The translations under genes and the position numbers were made by a program. A DNA stretch of 64,000 bases from a virus: positions 160,748 to 224,747 of IMG/VR virus record IMGVR_UViG_3300015261_000002. One strand, written 5' to 3'. Below, piece by piece: positions 8,751-18,918 of the stretch (its first letter is position 1; the number at the start of each line of letters is the position of its first letter). Below the pieces are notes generated by a model. It saw only the letters and a list, made by a program, of their open reading frames with translations, was not told the origin of the DNA and ran no database searches.

Positions 8751-10064
8751 TTAGGGCGTGTTGGCCTTAACCGAGAGGTTAGACAGCTCGATCAAGCCGT
8801 GGATGATCAAGGTCAGGTAGCTGGTCAGAGCGGCGCGCAGGTTCAGCAGCTCCATTTGGTTACGACGAACAATCGAGGAGAAGGCAGTGAGTACCTTGTC
8901 TTTCAGTTCATCGTCCATCTGCGACTCGTAGATACCTTTGGCAACATCGTTGTAATCGCTGTCCGCCAGTTTGTACTTGTCGCCGGCCTCGTACACCTTG
9001 CTCCATTCCTTCAGCAGTTCTTTCAAATGCTTTGCAATGATCTTGATCTGCTGGGACGATAGGCTCTTCACTTCATTACCCAGTTTCGGGTAAATCACTT
9101 CAGAACTGTTTTCGAAGCCGGTGAGTTCTTCGTTGAGGTAGATGTAGAGGAACTGATCCACATCTTCCGGCGTGTGCATCCGATAGTTCGGCTTGCTCTG
9201 GCGGATATCGATGAAGTACGCACCACCCATCAGCTCCACGGATTGTTTCGCAGTAACACGACCCGTAGAGAAGTCCTTGTTGACCTTGTTACATTCCTTG
9301 AACGGTGTCGACGGCAGTTGCGACGGCAGGTCCAGGAAACGCTCCAGGCCAAGTTGTTGATCCAAGCCCGCAAACCCGCCAAAGAAGCTCAGGACGGCGT
9401 TCATGTTGTTCTTGCTGTTGAGGTAGTAGTTCGAGCTCACCGCCGAGATAGTGCGGCTCAGCTTGCTCACATCACCTGTCCAGTCACCGGAGATCTGACC
9501 ATTGATCTTGAACAGGTTAAACAGACGAGCGCCCAGCAACAGGTTCTCACGACCTTCATCGAAGCGCGGGGTGGTTTCAATCCCACGTTCCAATGCGTCC
9601 ACCGCTTCAATCAAACTGTCATGGGTTTGAGTAAAGACGATGTAGGCTTCTTTAAAGCCGTCGTTGATGCGAACCACTACTTCCTTGGACTTACGGAAGA
9701 AGTCACCCAGGAAGCTCTCACAGCCCATCAGGCGCGTCAGAAGGTAATCTTCCGGCATGAGGGTGCGTCCGAGCGCTTCAGCGCCCTCAACAGCGTCCAA
9801 ACCGCTTACAGGCGGAATGTCGACATTGGAACGTACCAACGAACCGTCCATGGCGTTTGCCAGCTCGGGTGTCACCTGGTGAGGTTCAGTGCCTTCAAGC
9901 ACCGCCTTAACCATGTTGACACGATCCTTGCTGTCATCCAGACGGTTCTGGAAGCGATCGAGATCACCGGTGTCTTTGGCCAGGCTGACAATCTCCGCAG
10001 ACTTAACAGCGGAGATAGCGGCCATTTCGGCCGCCAGCTGGAGTTCCTGGTTAATTTGACCCAT
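8751..10064 (-). CDS. Internal head-type protein with AVEGAE site (437 aa)
   Basis: The start at 10064 (MGQINQEL) is preceded by a GGAGAAG ribosome binding site; the frame continues to 10109 but lacks one there. The site AVEGAE at 91-96 fits the jumbo-phage head-protease rule. Amphipathic helices with Phe and Val follow (about 112-145). The body is helical, with a hydrophobic C-terminus. The 5' end overlaps the preceding gene by 14 bases. Together with its neighbours it makes a run of at least four consecutive genes with this architecture. The inner-body role is an inference from that architecture. Confidence 0.55.
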   Translation of the reverse strand: MGQINQELQLAAEMAAISAVKSAEIVSLAKDTGDLDRFQNRLDDSKDRVNMVKAVLEGTEPHQVTPELANAMDGSLVRSNVDIPPVSGLDAVEGAEALGRTLMPEDYLLTRLMGCESFLGDFFRKSKEVVVRINDGFKEAYIVFTQTHDSLIEAVDALERGIETTPRFDEGRENLLLGARLFNLFKINGQISGDWTGDVSKLSRTISAVSSNYYLNSKNNMNAVLSFFGGFAGLDQQLGLERFLDLPSQLPSTPFKECNKVNKDFSTGRVTAKQSVELMGGAYFIDIRQSKPNYRMHTPEDVDQFLYIYLNEELTGFENSSEVIYPKLGNEVKSLSSQQIKIIAKHLKELLKEWSKVYEAGDKYKLADSDYNDVAKGIYESQMDDELKDKVLTAFSSIVRRNQMELLNLRAALTSYLTLIIHGLIELSNLSVKANTP

Positions 10065-10569
10065 AGTAGGCTTCTCCTCCAAGCAGCAGGAAGATACGCC
10101 CGACAACACCAGCGCCTACACCTGCCATGAGACGATAGAGATCGTTGTCGAAGACTTTGTCCCCATCCTGCAAGAAGGCCGCATGGCCACCTGTACGGGA
10201 GGTAGGGGTATAAGTGCCGTAACGGCTGCTGGCAGCATCCTGGAGTTTGTTTTCCTGGATACCAACAGAGGTGATCAGCTGACGATGACCACAACGACCA
10301 TTCAGGTAATGAATGATGTCGCGGATCAGTTCAGACAAAGGACCCTTGCCGTTGTCGAAGTTGACTTCCATCCACCCTGCAAAGGAAGTACCGCACAGGG
10401 CAGTGACTTCGCGCAGGGTCTCGATGGTTACGTCACCTTTCATGATGAGCTCAAAATCCTGGTACGCATCCTGACGGAGGTACTTCAGGTTCTTGAACAT
10501 GGTTGCCAGTTCACCTTCACTCAGGTTAGCACTGACGTACCCGTTGTTACCCCGGCGAAATTCAGGCAT
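10051..10569 (-). CDS. Unknown head-cluster protein with hydrophobic C-terminus (172 aa)
   Basis: The start at 10569 (MPEFRRGNN) overlaps the stop of the gene upstream by 8 bases. The C-terminal 30 residues include a hydrophobic stretch rich in Gly, Val, Leu and Phe (about 145-165) that could be a short membrane helix or a buried strand. A His/Cys pair (NGRCGHRQL) lies mid-protein. No family is recognised. Its location between internal head proteins suggests a virion or assembly role. Confidence 0.4.
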   Translation of the reverse strand: MPEFRRGNNGYVSANLSEGELATMFKNLKYLRQDAYQDFELIMKGDVTIETLREVTALCGTSFAGWMEVNFDNGKGPLSELIRDIIHYLNGRCGHRQLITSVGIQENKLQDAASSRYGTYTPTSRTGGHAAFLQDGDKVFDNDLYRLMAGVGAGVVGRIFLLLGGEAYYGSN

Positions 10570-11443
10570 AGTCGGCCTCGATCTCTGCAATGGTGTGGTC
10601 GTTGCGAATGATCTTGTCCTGGTAGATCTCGATACGGCGATCGAGGTCAGGGTCATTCGTGCCGTTGCGCTTGTTGATCGCCTGGGAGATCTTCATCGCA
10701 AAGTACTCGTTGTCACGACGCATCTTCTCGATACGCATGCCCTGAATCTTGCTCCAGCCCAGACCCCACCAGAACATCGGGTTAACCAGGTGAACACCGA
10801 AACCCTTGTTCAGCAGGTCGACTTGCGTCTTGCCGCCGGTGCTTTCCATAACGTCCAGGGACGTCTGGGTGATTTCGATGTCCGGCAGGTTGTTCATGTT
10901 CTTCATGATCAACGACGCGCCGCGCAGCAGGTCAACGGTGAAGTTGTTGTAGAACAGCGCAGTGCCGTTGATGAACTTCATGTCGATCGGTTGCAGGTAA
11001 CGCTCCGGCTCAACACCCTGGTTGTTCATGGTCAACAGTACGTCGTAGATCATGCGGGTGTAACGCAGCCAGAAGTTCAGGTACTCGATGACGTTCAGCA
11101 GGTTCGCTTGCTTGACGGTCATCAGCTTACCGTCCCACAGGCTTTCCTTGTAGCTGTTGACCGCTTTGGTCAGCTCGGTGGTCAGTGCATCGAGAGCGCC
11201 GAGACCGTGCTTGTTGATACCGACCAGATCGCCACCACGGAAGCCAGCGGAGTTGACCGCCTTCTTCAGGGAGCGGGTGATGACCCAATGCTCAGCCTGA
11301 TCGCTCAGGTCGATATCGTTCATCTCGATGTTTTCCAGACCTGCCTTCAGGTCTTCACCGGCTACCTTGATGCTCAGGATAGCAGACAGGATTTCGTTCT
11401 TCTTTACCGCTTTGACTTTCCCGATGTAGGAGAAAATATCCAT
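10562..11443 (-). CDS. Probable virion protein in head cluster (293 aa)
   Basis: The ATG at 11443 is preferred over the GTG at 11446 because GGAGG lies six bases upstream of the ATG. The preceding gene ends at 11443, so the two genes overlap and are probably coupled. The sequence is helical and rich in Asn, Leu and Met, with a Trp-rich patch (FWWGLGWSKI) at about 225-234. The C-terminus is charged and coiled-coil-like. No enzymatic motif is seen. Probably a structural component of the head; the evidence is positional. Confidence 0.45.
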   Translation of the reverse strand: MDIFSYIGKVKAVKKNEILSAILSIKVAGEDLKAGLENIEMNDIDLSDQAEHWVITRSLKKAVNSAGFRGGDLVGINKHGLGALDALTTELTKAVNSYKESLWDGKLMTVKQANLLNVIEYLNFWLRYTRMIYDVLLTMNNQGVEPERYLQPIDMKFINGTALFYNNFTVDLLRGASLIMKNMNNLPDIEITQTSLDVMESTGGKTQVDLLNKGFGVHLVNPMFWWGLGWSKIQGMRIEKMRRDNEYFAMKISQAINKRNGTNDPDLDRRIEIYQDKIIRNDHTIAEIEADYA

Positions 11444-12540
11444 CACATGCCTCCGTTCAGCAACTTGACCAGGTCCGCCAGGGTGTTGGAGCCCGAATCT
11501 TTCTTCGATTTGATGGCGATATCCTTGCGGGTGTAAATTTCCGGCATATCGCTGCCATGGGTGTAGAAGGTGTAGATACCGCGATCTTCGTTGCAGACCA
11601 CGATGGTGTTTGCCACCACAGCCTTGAAGATACCTTCACGCGACTTTGGATCACGGAAGCGTTTACCGATGTCCAGTTCCAGCTGGGTAGCTGCTTCCTG
11701 GGAGATGATGAACGAGTTGGCCATGCTGTTGAAGCTGACCACGCCGGTACGCACAGCAGTGAGCTTGTTACCGGTTTCACGACGCAGGGCTTCTTTGTAG
11801 TAGCCCGACATCTCTTCGTTCTTGATGTTGAAGCGTTCCTTGATGATGTCCTTGCCGCTGAGGAACTCAGGGTAGGTGATCTCACGGGTCTTGGCCATGG
11901 TCAAGCGAGCAAAGAAGCCCTCTTCGATCTTGGCAGCAGAGAAGGTACGCTTGAGGTCCTTCGTGGACATCGGCACCGGGATCTGACGGAAGGTCAGTGG
12001 GAAGTCGATCTTGCCACCACGTTCGGTGTGCAGGGTAGCGTTAACCACCTTACCGATCGCGAGCGGGGTGTACTCTTGCAGGTCGGGCATGGTTTTGCCG
12101 CCGACTTGAACGTAGTCCTGCTCGGGGTTTTTCTTTGCTTCGTTCGGGATGTTGTCGTCGAAAGCTTCGCAGCCTTGGATCGACATCATGCCGGCACGGT
12201 TCGGGTTGATGGAACCGATAATGTCCTTGATCTGCACGCCCATCGACACGGTGCCTTCCAGCGCCAGGTGAGTCAGGGTGGCGACCACGTCACGCATCAT
12301 GACGATTTGCATGAGGTCGGACATGAATTCCTGGTGCAGAAGGGACTGTTCAACGCCGACCATTGGCGCAATGATCGCGCGGTTTGCGCTCTGATGCACC
12401 GATGTGGTCGAGACCACATTGTATGAACGTTGAACCTGGCCCGCCACTTTGGCGGCGGAGTTTATGTCTTTGCTATCGGGATAAAACTTACTTGCAATGT
12501 CCAGCAGGTAAGACCCCAGCCCTAATACGTTACCAATCAT
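11443..12540 (-). CDS. Probable head protein, promoter-proximal gene of left operon (365 aa)
   Basis: First gene of the leftward head operon, diverging from the plus-strand structural genes with only 33 bases between the two start codons. Residues 119-126 (MSIQGCEA) contain a possible (S/A/G)-x-E cleavage site at GCE. The flanking segments are less helical than in the other head proteins, and the C-terminal half is mixed alpha/beta. The C-terminal codons overlap the next start. Its promoter must lie within or beside the opposite gene. Virion role inferred. Confidence 0.5.
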   Translation of the reverse strand: MIGNVLGLGSYLLDIASKFYPDSKDINSAAKVAGQVQRSYNVVSTTSVHQSANRAIIAPMVGVEQSLLHQEFMSDLMQIVMMRDVVATLTHLALEGTVSMGVQIKDIIGSINPNRAGMMSIQGCEAFDDNIPNEAKKNPEQDYVQVGGKTMPDLQEYTPLAIGKVVNATLHTERGGKIDFPLTFRQIPVPMSTKDLKRTFSAAKIEEGFFARLTMAKTREITYPEFLSGKDIIKERFNIKNEEMSGYYKEALRRETGNKLTAVRTGVVSFNSMANSFIISQEAATQLELDIGKRFRDPKSREGIFKAVVANTIVVCNEDRGIYTFYTHGSDMPEIYTRKDIAIKSKKDSGSNTLADLVKLLNGGM

Positions 12541-12573
12541 TTTTAATTACCTTCATTAATGGGAGCCAGAGAA

Positions 12574-13650
12574 ATGGCGGATGATCCTAATCTGTATAGC
12601 GGGTGGTACGACAAGACCCCAGGGAATGAAGAACCCAAAGGCGATCTGACCAGTCAGACGTTTGACGACTGGCTTGAATACGCGTTTCGAGAAAACGGCG
12701 GACCGGGTTACTCGAGCGCACTGATCAGCATGCTGAAAGGGGTACGAATTCTAGGCCCTGGGAACCAGTTGGCTCCCATCCCCGACGACACCATAGGATT
12801 AGTCTTTATTAACCGGCCGTTGTTGAACTTATCCGACGAAAACGTTGTAAAACATCCTCAAATGTTGCCGCTTTACAACCCAACTCGAAATACCCTGCAA
12901 CATTACGTGAAGGGGTTACTCGATCCGGTGTGGGGAAGAGCGAACAGTGGTAACAGCGAAATGCTCGATCCGTTGTATCCCTGGATGGGTTGTTTGACAA
13001 ACCTGTGCAAGGTGTCCTCGGGCTTTCCTGACGTCAACATGCCTGTCGAGAAATCGACCCCCGGTATTCGTAAAGAAGTCTATCAGTACCCCAACGGGAT
13101 CCTGAAGGTGAACTACGACTACGACATGCGACTCACCTTTCACAACCCCAAGCCTAACGTGGTGCCGTTTATCTTCGACGTGATCAACCACTACATCGAA
13201 GGGGTGACGTTGGGTGACGAAGGTATGGAACCCTACCCGGAAGCGCTGATCCAGAACTACCGCGATTATGATGTGCGCATCTATCACATCATCATGAACA
13301 AGAACATGCGCAGTATTGAAGGGATCTACTGCAACGGCTACTCCTGGCCTAACACTTATCCGTCGGGTGCTTTCAGTACCATCGACCGTACGCAGAACAG
13401 TTTGCGTGGCCAGGGGCAGGATGAAGTAGAGATCAACTTCCCGAGTGTTATCTTCCGCTATAACAATTTGCGTCTTGCGGACATGTTTAACCGCACGACG
13501 CTGTTCTTCAATCCAAACATGAACCCTCGTGTTCGCGAGAACAACTATCGCAAGTTGAAATTCAGTGAGTACTACGCGGCTAACTATGCGTTGTGCTATC
13601 CATGGATTAACGTGAACTCGATGGAAATGGAATACTGGGGTGCTAAGTAA
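12574..13650 (+). CDS. Probable virion structural protein (358 aa)
   Basis: The start at 12574 (MADDPNLYSG) is supported by GGGAG ten bases upstream; a further in-frame ATG at 12559 lacks a site. The sequence is rich in Asn, Tyr and Pro with short loops, typical of beta-rich tail or baseplate proteins, and ends in YWGAK. No transmembrane helix is present. The stop codon TAA is followed immediately by the ATG of the next gene at 13651. The pair forms a short rightward unit inserted between leftward head genes. The tail or baseplate role is inferred from composition and pairing. Confidence 0.5.
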   Translation: MADDPNLYSGWYDKTPGNEEPKGDLTSQTFDDWLEYAFRENGGPGYSSALISMLKGVRILGPGNQLAPIPDDTIGLVFINRPLLNLSDENVVKHPQMLPLYNPTRNTLQHYVKGLLDPVWGRANSGNSEMLDPLYPWMGCLTNLCKVSSGFPDVNMPVEKSTPGIRKEVYQYPNGILKVNYDYDMRLTFHNPKPNVVPFIFDVINHYIEGVTLGDEGMEPYPEALIQNYRDYDVRIYHIIMNKNMRSIEGIYCNGYSWPNTYPSGAFSTIDRTQNSLRGQGQDEVEINFPSVIFRYNNLRLADMFNRTTLFFNPNMNPRVRENNYRKLKFSEYYAANYALCYPWINVNSMEMEYWGAK

Positions 13651-16581
13651 ATGGCCGACATTACACAACGAGAACTGATCGCACTGGCCAACAACCCTAT
13701 TCGTGGGGTCAACCGTGTGATCAACCAGATCGAAGAGAACTACTTCGGTCGATCGGTAAAACTGAACAGCAAGAGCCACCCGTTTGTCTTTGGTACCGAC
13801 ATCATCCTCGGAACCGCCCACGGTATCTTGAACCGTGTTGACGATGCGGTGGCTAAACTGTTCCCCGCTCATGCACGCAGTACTGCTGATCTCAGCCGGC
13901 ACATGTCGGAAGAAGAGCAGGTCGGGATGTTTGGTACCCCGGCGATCATGGACCTGCAATACGCGATCAACACCGACGTCTACATGTCGTTGGCAAAAGA
14001 CGTAACGATCACCCTCGGCAAAAGTACCTTCACGTACAAAATGCTGTTGCTGCCGAAGGACACCGAACTGACCTTTGGTGGTTACACCTTTGCGATCGAG
14101 AACGGTATTGAAATCCGTTACAGCGAGCAGACGGGCTACCAGGTCGTCTACGATGACAGCACGAACAATCCGCTGAACCCGATCTCGAACAACCTCCTGA
14201 AGCGAGTGGTGACCCCTAACGGTTACCTGACGATCGTTATCCCGTGCCGTCAGTTGATGTGCCAGCCTACCGAGAATCTGACGTCGAACATCAGCTCGGG
14301 TTGTGCCGGTGATATCGACTTCATTGACTATCTGTTTGCCGTTCGTGCATTCCAGACGGTCAATGGCATCAAGACGGAAATCCCGGTTACCTACAACCAG
14401 GATGTCTTCGACCCTAACACGGTCACCATGGCATTGAGCCTGGATGTCAGCAACCAGCGGTTCAATTACCGTATCCCGGATGTCTACATTGCCAACGGCC
14501 TGGGCATCGGTTCGATCGACATCTATACCTACACGACGAAGGGTGAACTGTCGAAAGACTTTACCCAGACTGCGTTGCCGGATGTTGGGGTTAACTACCA
14601 GGACTATCGTTTTGGTGCAGGTACCCTCGGTCCGTTCTCTAACGCACTGAAGTCGTCAGGCGGTATGGCATGGCGGGCAATGACGCCGACGTCGGGTGGT
14701 AGCAATGCCATTCCTTTTGCTCAGATGAAGGCTTCCTTTATCATGGGTCGTCGTCAGCGCAATCTGCCGATCACCGAAAACAACCTGGTGGGTACCGTGG
14801 AGAACTACGGCTACAACTCGGTTAAGGCGATCGACTACATGACGAAGCGTAGCTACTCGTTGACCAAGGAACTTCGGATCCAGGACAACAAGAAGCTGTT
14901 TGCTCCCATGGGTTGCTTTGTTGGCAGTTACCTGGCATCGGTTAACAGTCTCATTGGTAGCGGTGTGGTGATCGACAATGGTCAGCGTATTACCATCCCG
15001 CACAACGTGCTGTTTGATATCAGCCAGCCAACTACGGTCCTGATCAACCAGGTCACGAAGAACAACTACGAAGCCAGAAGCAACGAAGCCAAGGTAGACC
15101 TGGTAGCGTCGACGACTCTCGTCTATACACCGTTCTACTACGTTATGGACCTGACGAACAACCAGGCTGTGTTGCGTACCTACCACCTCGACCAACCTAA
15201 GTTCCAAAGCCAGACGTTTAAGGCTGAGAACAGCTTGCTGGGTATCGACGTGGGTGTGGGCTCTGTGGCCATCGAGCAGAATGACTCGGGTTACCTGATC
15301 ACGATTGTGACGGCATCGGGTAAGAGCTATAAGGAACTGGACGACTCCACGTTGGGCCTCCAGCTCTCTGTACAGCCTGAAGACACAAACAGCCTGGCCA
15401 GTATTGCAGCCACCCTGTACGGCCTCACAGAAGACGGTGAACGTATCTGGCAGTTCGCACTCGACAGTCGTTTCGATGTTGATGTGAATGACGTGATGTA
15501 CTTCACAAACTTCGTGCAGTTCGGTAACACCCAACCGACCACCGGCGTTCCACTGGATCTGACGATGACGTTTATCTTCACCTTCCAAGGCGATAAGGCT
15601 AACACAGCGACCGACTCGGATGACAAGATTGACCAAAGTCTGTTCCCAGTGCCGATGGTGGCTATCATCGAAACTCAGTACAGTGTTGTGTTGGGCAAGA
15701 AGATGGGTAACCTGTACAGCCGTATCCGTCCTCTCGTAGGCGAAGCGCAGTACAAGAAGTATGGCGTCGACGTTCCGCTTGTGTATCAGGAAACGATCTA
15801 CAAGCGTGACGAGAATAAAGAGATCATCTTTATCGATGGTGTTGCTCAAGTTGAGCACGAAGTGGGTGAGGTCATGTACGACAAGAACGTACCGCCTCGC
15901 ATCATGCTGGAATACACCAAAGACGACTACATGCTTGATGGTGAAGGCAACTACATCGAAGTGGCTCCTCGTGAGAAACTCTATCACTGGGACTTCATCG
16001 GTTTCGACGGTGCGTACTTCTTCAGTCATGATGCCTATGACATGCAGTTTGCCCAAGAGACCAAGGACTACTTCGTTGATGTCATCAGTCAGGACATGGC
16101 TTACTTTGCATCGTCCTCGCTTGATCAGACTAGCCTGGTCTACCAACCGCGCAACAAGCTGGGCTACCAGAAGGTGGTCGTCAACAGCAACTACACCTCG
16201 TACCTCCGTCAGGATCTGAGCTTTGTGGTCACCTACTACCTCACGTCAGCGGGTATGAAGAACCAGAGCCTGAAGAGTTCCCTGGAAGCCAGTACTCCAC
16301 GGACACTCAACGAAGGGTTGTTTGGAGCGACAACCTTCAGTGCCAACGACTTGGCGTTCCAATTGAAGGACGGTACCTCCCGAGAAGTGGTTGCGGTTAA
16401 ACTGAGTGCCATCGCAGGTGACAGTACTGTGGATGTCATCAGTAACGCTGACTCCCTGACGGGCTTCAGTGTTCGTAAACTGTTGCAGGTGAGTTCGGAC
16501 GGCTTGCTGTCGATCAAGGAAGACATCGACATCGTGTTCTTGCCGCATGACGTTTCCATGGTCAACATGGGTCCGGTGTAA
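13651..16581 (+). CDS. Large virion structural protein (976 aa)
   Basis: This long protein is dominated by beta-type sequence (alternating polar and hydrophobic residues, many Thr/Ser/Asn/Tyr and Gly turns), as in phage tail, baseplate or fibre proteins. No enzyme motif, signal peptide or membrane segment is apparent. It immediately follows the 358-aa structural gene with no spacer. The unit ends in a 14-bp bidirectional hairpin shared with the converging gene. In phiKZ relatives, large beta-rich virion proteins are encoded next to internal head genes; assignment to a specific structure is not possible here. Confidence 0.5.
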   Translation: MADITQRELIALANNPIRGVNRVINQIEENYFGRSVKLNSKSHPFVFGTDIILGTAHGILNRVDDAVAKLFPAHARSTADLSRHMSEEEQVGMFGTPAIMDLQYAINTDVYMSLAKDVTITLGKSTFTYKMLLLPKDTELTFGGYTFAIENGIEIRYSEQTGYQVVYDDSTNNPLNPISNNLLKRVVTPNGYLTIVIPCRQLMCQPTENLTSNISSGCAGDIDFIDYLFAVRAFQTVNGIKTEIPVTYNQDVFDPNTVTMALSLDVSNQRFNYRIPDVYIANGLGIGSIDIYTYTTKGELSKDFTQTALPDVGVNYQDYRFGAGTLGPFSNALKSSGGMAWRAMTPTSGGSNAIPFAQMKASFIMGRRQRNLPITENNLVGTVENYGYNSVKAIDYMTKRSYSLTKELRIQDNKKLFAPMGCFVGSYLASVNSLIGSGVVIDNGQRITIPHNVLFDISQPTTVLINQVTKNNYEARSNEAKVDLVASTTLVYTPFYYVMDLTNNQAVLRTYHLDQPKFQSQTFKAENSLLGIDVGVGSVAIEQNDSGYLITIVTASGKSYKELDDSTLGLQLSVQPEDTNSLASIAATLYGLTEDGERIWQFALDSRFDVDVNDVMYFTNFVQFGNTQPTTGVPLDLTMTFIFTFQGDKANTATDSDDKIDQSLFPVPMVAIIETQYSVVLGKKMGNLYSRIRPLVGEAQYKKYGVDVPLVYQETIYKRDENKEIIFIDGVAQVEHEVGEVMYDKNVPPRIMLEYTKDDYMLDGEGNYIEVAPREKLYHWDFIGFDGAYFFSHDAYDMQFAQETKDYFVDVISQDMAYFASSSLDQTSLVYQPRNKLGYQKVVVNSNYTSYLRQDLSFVVTYYLTSAGMKNQSLKSSLEASTPRTLNEGLFGATTFSANDLAFQLKDGTSREVVAVKLSAIAGDSTVDVISNADSLTGFSVRKLLQVSSDGLLSIKEDIDIVFLPHDVSMVNMGPV

Positions 16582-16598
16582 AGCAGCTATAAACCATG

Positions 16599-16632
16599 CC
16601 TACCCTACCTCCCGCAAAGGAGGTAGGGTAGG
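16599..16632. terminator. Bidirectional terminator between convergent genes
   Basis: A perfect 14-bp GC-rich stem (16599-16612 with 16619-16632) has a 6-base loop. It lies between a plus stop (16581) and a minus stop (16649). The box TAAAGCAGCTATAAACC at 16579-16595 begins at the plus-gene stop codon and precedes the hairpin. Confidence 0.85.
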
Positions 16633-16648
16633 TTATGGCCGGTACAAC

Positions 16649-17407
16649 TTATTCCGCAGGCTGTTCCATCGGAGTCCCTGGGTACTTCAGGTTCAGGTAT
16701 TCCGCAAACATGAACGGCAGCTTCAACTTGTTGCACATGTCGCTCGTGCGCCAAGAGAAGTCCTTCAGACTGTAACCCGTCAACTTCAGGTCAGGCTTGA
16801 AGGTACCTTCCAGATAGCTGGAGTGCGCCTTAGCCATGATGTCCTTGAACTCGTTAACAAAGAGGTAGTCCCCGTTGATGACGATATCCGGAACACGGTT
16901 GAGTTGATCCCACGAGGTGAGCGAACCGTCTTTCAACTTCTGCTCAGCTTCGTAGAAGTAGTCGCCGGTGTACGCGGTGTATTTCAACACCTCGCAACGG
17001 AACTCGTTCAGACGTTCCTGGCTCTCCACCGTGAAGTCAGCTGCGAGCAGCTCTTTCATTGTGGTGTTGACGACCTGGTCGATGTAGGCGTAAATGACCT
17101 CGAAGTACTCGCGGGTTTCTTTCAGCTCGCCCAGTTGCTTGCGTGCTTCTTCAACGGGCAGGCCTGCATACAGCACAACAGACTTGTTCGTTTCAGGAAA
17201 GCATTCGGACAACTGAACAATCAGCGAGTTAGCCCGAGAGCTACTACCCCAGATACCGCGGATGATCTTTGTAGCGACCGGCAGTGGAAGACCTTCGTCT
17301 TCCATCGCGGTGATCAGGGATTCGAGTTCGTCGATGTACGTCTGAGTCGTGACATCAGCCACACCCTTCAGTTTGACGATCTCTTCCCACATGGCTGCTC
17401 GGCTCAT
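16649..17407 (-). CDS. Unknown protein linked to internal head gene (252 aa)
   Basis: This helical, Glu/Leu/Tyr-rich soluble protein has no recognised motif. It overlaps the stop of the 504-aa internal head protein gene (17404) by four bases, so the two are translationally coupled and probably work together, for example as scaffold, chaperone or co-packaged protein. Its C-terminus ends PGTPMEQPAE. The terminator at 16599-16632 follows. Function unknown. Confidence 0.45.
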   Translation of the reverse strand: MSRAAMWEEIVKLKGVADVTTQTYIDELESLITAMEDEGLPLPVATKIIRGIWGSSSRANSLIVQLSECFPETNKSVVLYAGLPVEEARKQLGELKETREYFEVIYAYIDQVVNTTMKELLAADFTVESQERLNEFRCEVLKYTAYTGDYFYEAEQKLKDGSLTSWDQLNRVPDIVINGDYLFVNEFKDIMAKAHSSYLEGTFKPDLKLTGYSLKDFSWRTSDMCNKLKLPFMFAEYLNLKYPGTPMEQPAE

Positions 17408-18918
17408 AGCAATTTACCTGCTCCGATTTGCTTGGTGAAGTTGTTGAGGTTGGTCTTAACCCCACCAATATCACTTTGGATGGCGAAGTTCACGTTGGCG
17501 GTCAACTTCTCGCCAAACGTTTTTGCATCGGCATCCTTGATGAACACACGACCTTCGATGATCGGGCTCAGACCGCGAGAGCGTGCCTCAGCAACGATCT
17601 TCTCGACCGCCTCGATATCGCCGACCACACCACTGTAGTAGTAGGCATGGATGCGACCGTACCATTCAACCAGGCTGACGATCTGCCGTTCAACGCGGAG
17701 AACTTCCTTGTTGATGGAGTAGCACATCTGGCTGAAGTTACGGCAAGCGACGCTCAACATCTGGTAGTCGGATAGCAGTTGCGGTGCGTTGTAGTAGGTC
17801 GCCATCGCGCTGATCTTTTCAGAGTCAGACTTGTCGATGATCTCGCCTAGTGCTTTCCAGTTGACTTTCGAGATATCAACCTCGTCGTCCACCAGTTCCT
17901 GGTAACGCACGTTCAGACGCTGGATCTCGAGCAGGGTAGCGGACACATCCACACCGGCTACAGTCGAAGCACTTGCCACAACTTCGGTCTTCAGGCGGTT
18001 CTGTACCTGGTCAAACTTGTTGGCCAGTTCTTCGTTCGAGAAGTCAAGGCTATACAGATCCTTGTACAGTTTGCTCATGAGACCAGAGATCTCTTCAACG
18101 CCAAAGGTCAGCAGCGTTTCGTTCATTGCCTTGGTGATAACAATCACTTCGGTAGACGATTCACCGGCGACGTGGTTACCCGACTTGTGACGCACACGAG
18201 AACGGTTGTACTCGTCGAGGATCACTTTCTTCAGACGCTTCTGAGCGATCGTAACCTTGTCAGTGGCCTGCTTGATCTTCACGTTCAGCTGCTGGATCAA
18301 CGGAACACTGGCCGCCAGCTTCTTCACTTGATCGATATCGCTATCGAGCTTGTTCTTCAGCAGGTGGATCTGTGCAACACGATCCTTGTCCTTTGGCAGG
18401 CTGCCGAGGAACTTCTCGACGTTGTACTCAGCGACGTTGAAGCCAAAGCTGATCAGCGTGTCTTCGAACTCTTTCTTCAGATCGCCGAGGCTGTCATTGA
18501 TGGCTTTGGTGATCCGTTCCGACTTGCGGAAACCGAAGATCCCTTTAACCATGTCGACAACCCAGTCGATGGCCATGCGGATGTAACGAATGATGGTTTC
18601 GATGAAGTCTTTGAAACCGGTGTAGACCGCACTGAAGAAGCCTTCAGCGCCCATGCGAGCGTTGCGCTCCGAAGGGAACGGGTCATAGTTCTCGACGCCT
18701 TTGAGTTTGAGGTGGCGGGCAACCTGCTTGGAGAAACGACCGAGGCTCAGTTGTTCGGAACCCATCACCATAACGGTGGCGTTGTTCTGTTCACTGACCT
18801 GGTAGTATTCAGTCAGGTCGATACGTTGTTTGTTTTCGCCAGGCTGATACGAATCAACCGGCTCCGCATTACCGTACTGCTGGTAATCGTCAATCTTGGT
18901 AGTGGCGGAGTCACTCAC
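17404..18918 (-). CDS. Internal head protein with GAEG cleavage module (504 aa)
   Basis: Residues 90-93 (GAEG) match the head-protease rule and are followed by a very hydrophobic amphipathic helix (about 94-125) with repeated Ile, Trp, Val and Met. That stretch could also associate with membrane or DNA-protein cores. The remainder is coiled-coil-like with charged heptads. The first 92 residues would be a propeptide of low complexity rich in Gln/Asn/Tyr. The architecture matches the proteins at 3276, 5206 and 22766 in this window, so they are probably paralogues. Inner-body function is inferred from the phiKZ model. Confidence 0.62.
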   Translation of the reverse strand: MSDSATTKIDDYQQYGNAEPVDSYQPGENKQRIDLTEYYQVSEQNNATVMVMGSEQLSLGRFSKQVARHLKLKGVENYDPFPSERNARMGAEGFFSAVYTGFKDFIETIIRYIRMAIDWVVDMVKGIFGFRKSERITKAINDSLGDLKKEFEDTLISFGFNVAEYNVEKFLGSLPKDKDRVAQIHLLKNKLDSDIDQVKKLAASVPLIQQLNVKIKQATDKVTIAQKRLKKVILDEYNRSRVRHKSGNHVAGESSTEVIVITKAMNETLLTFGVEEISGLMSKLYKDLYSLDFSNEELANKFDQVQNRLKTEVVASASTVAGVDVSATLLEIQRLNVRYQELVDDEVDISKVNWKALGEIIDKSDSEKISAMATYYNAPQLLSDYQMLSVACRNFSQMCYSINKEVLRVERQIVSLVEWYGRIHAYYYSGVVGDIEAVEKIVAEARSRGLSPIIEGRVFIKDADAKTFGEKLTANVNFAIQSDIGGVKTNLNNFTKQIGAGKLL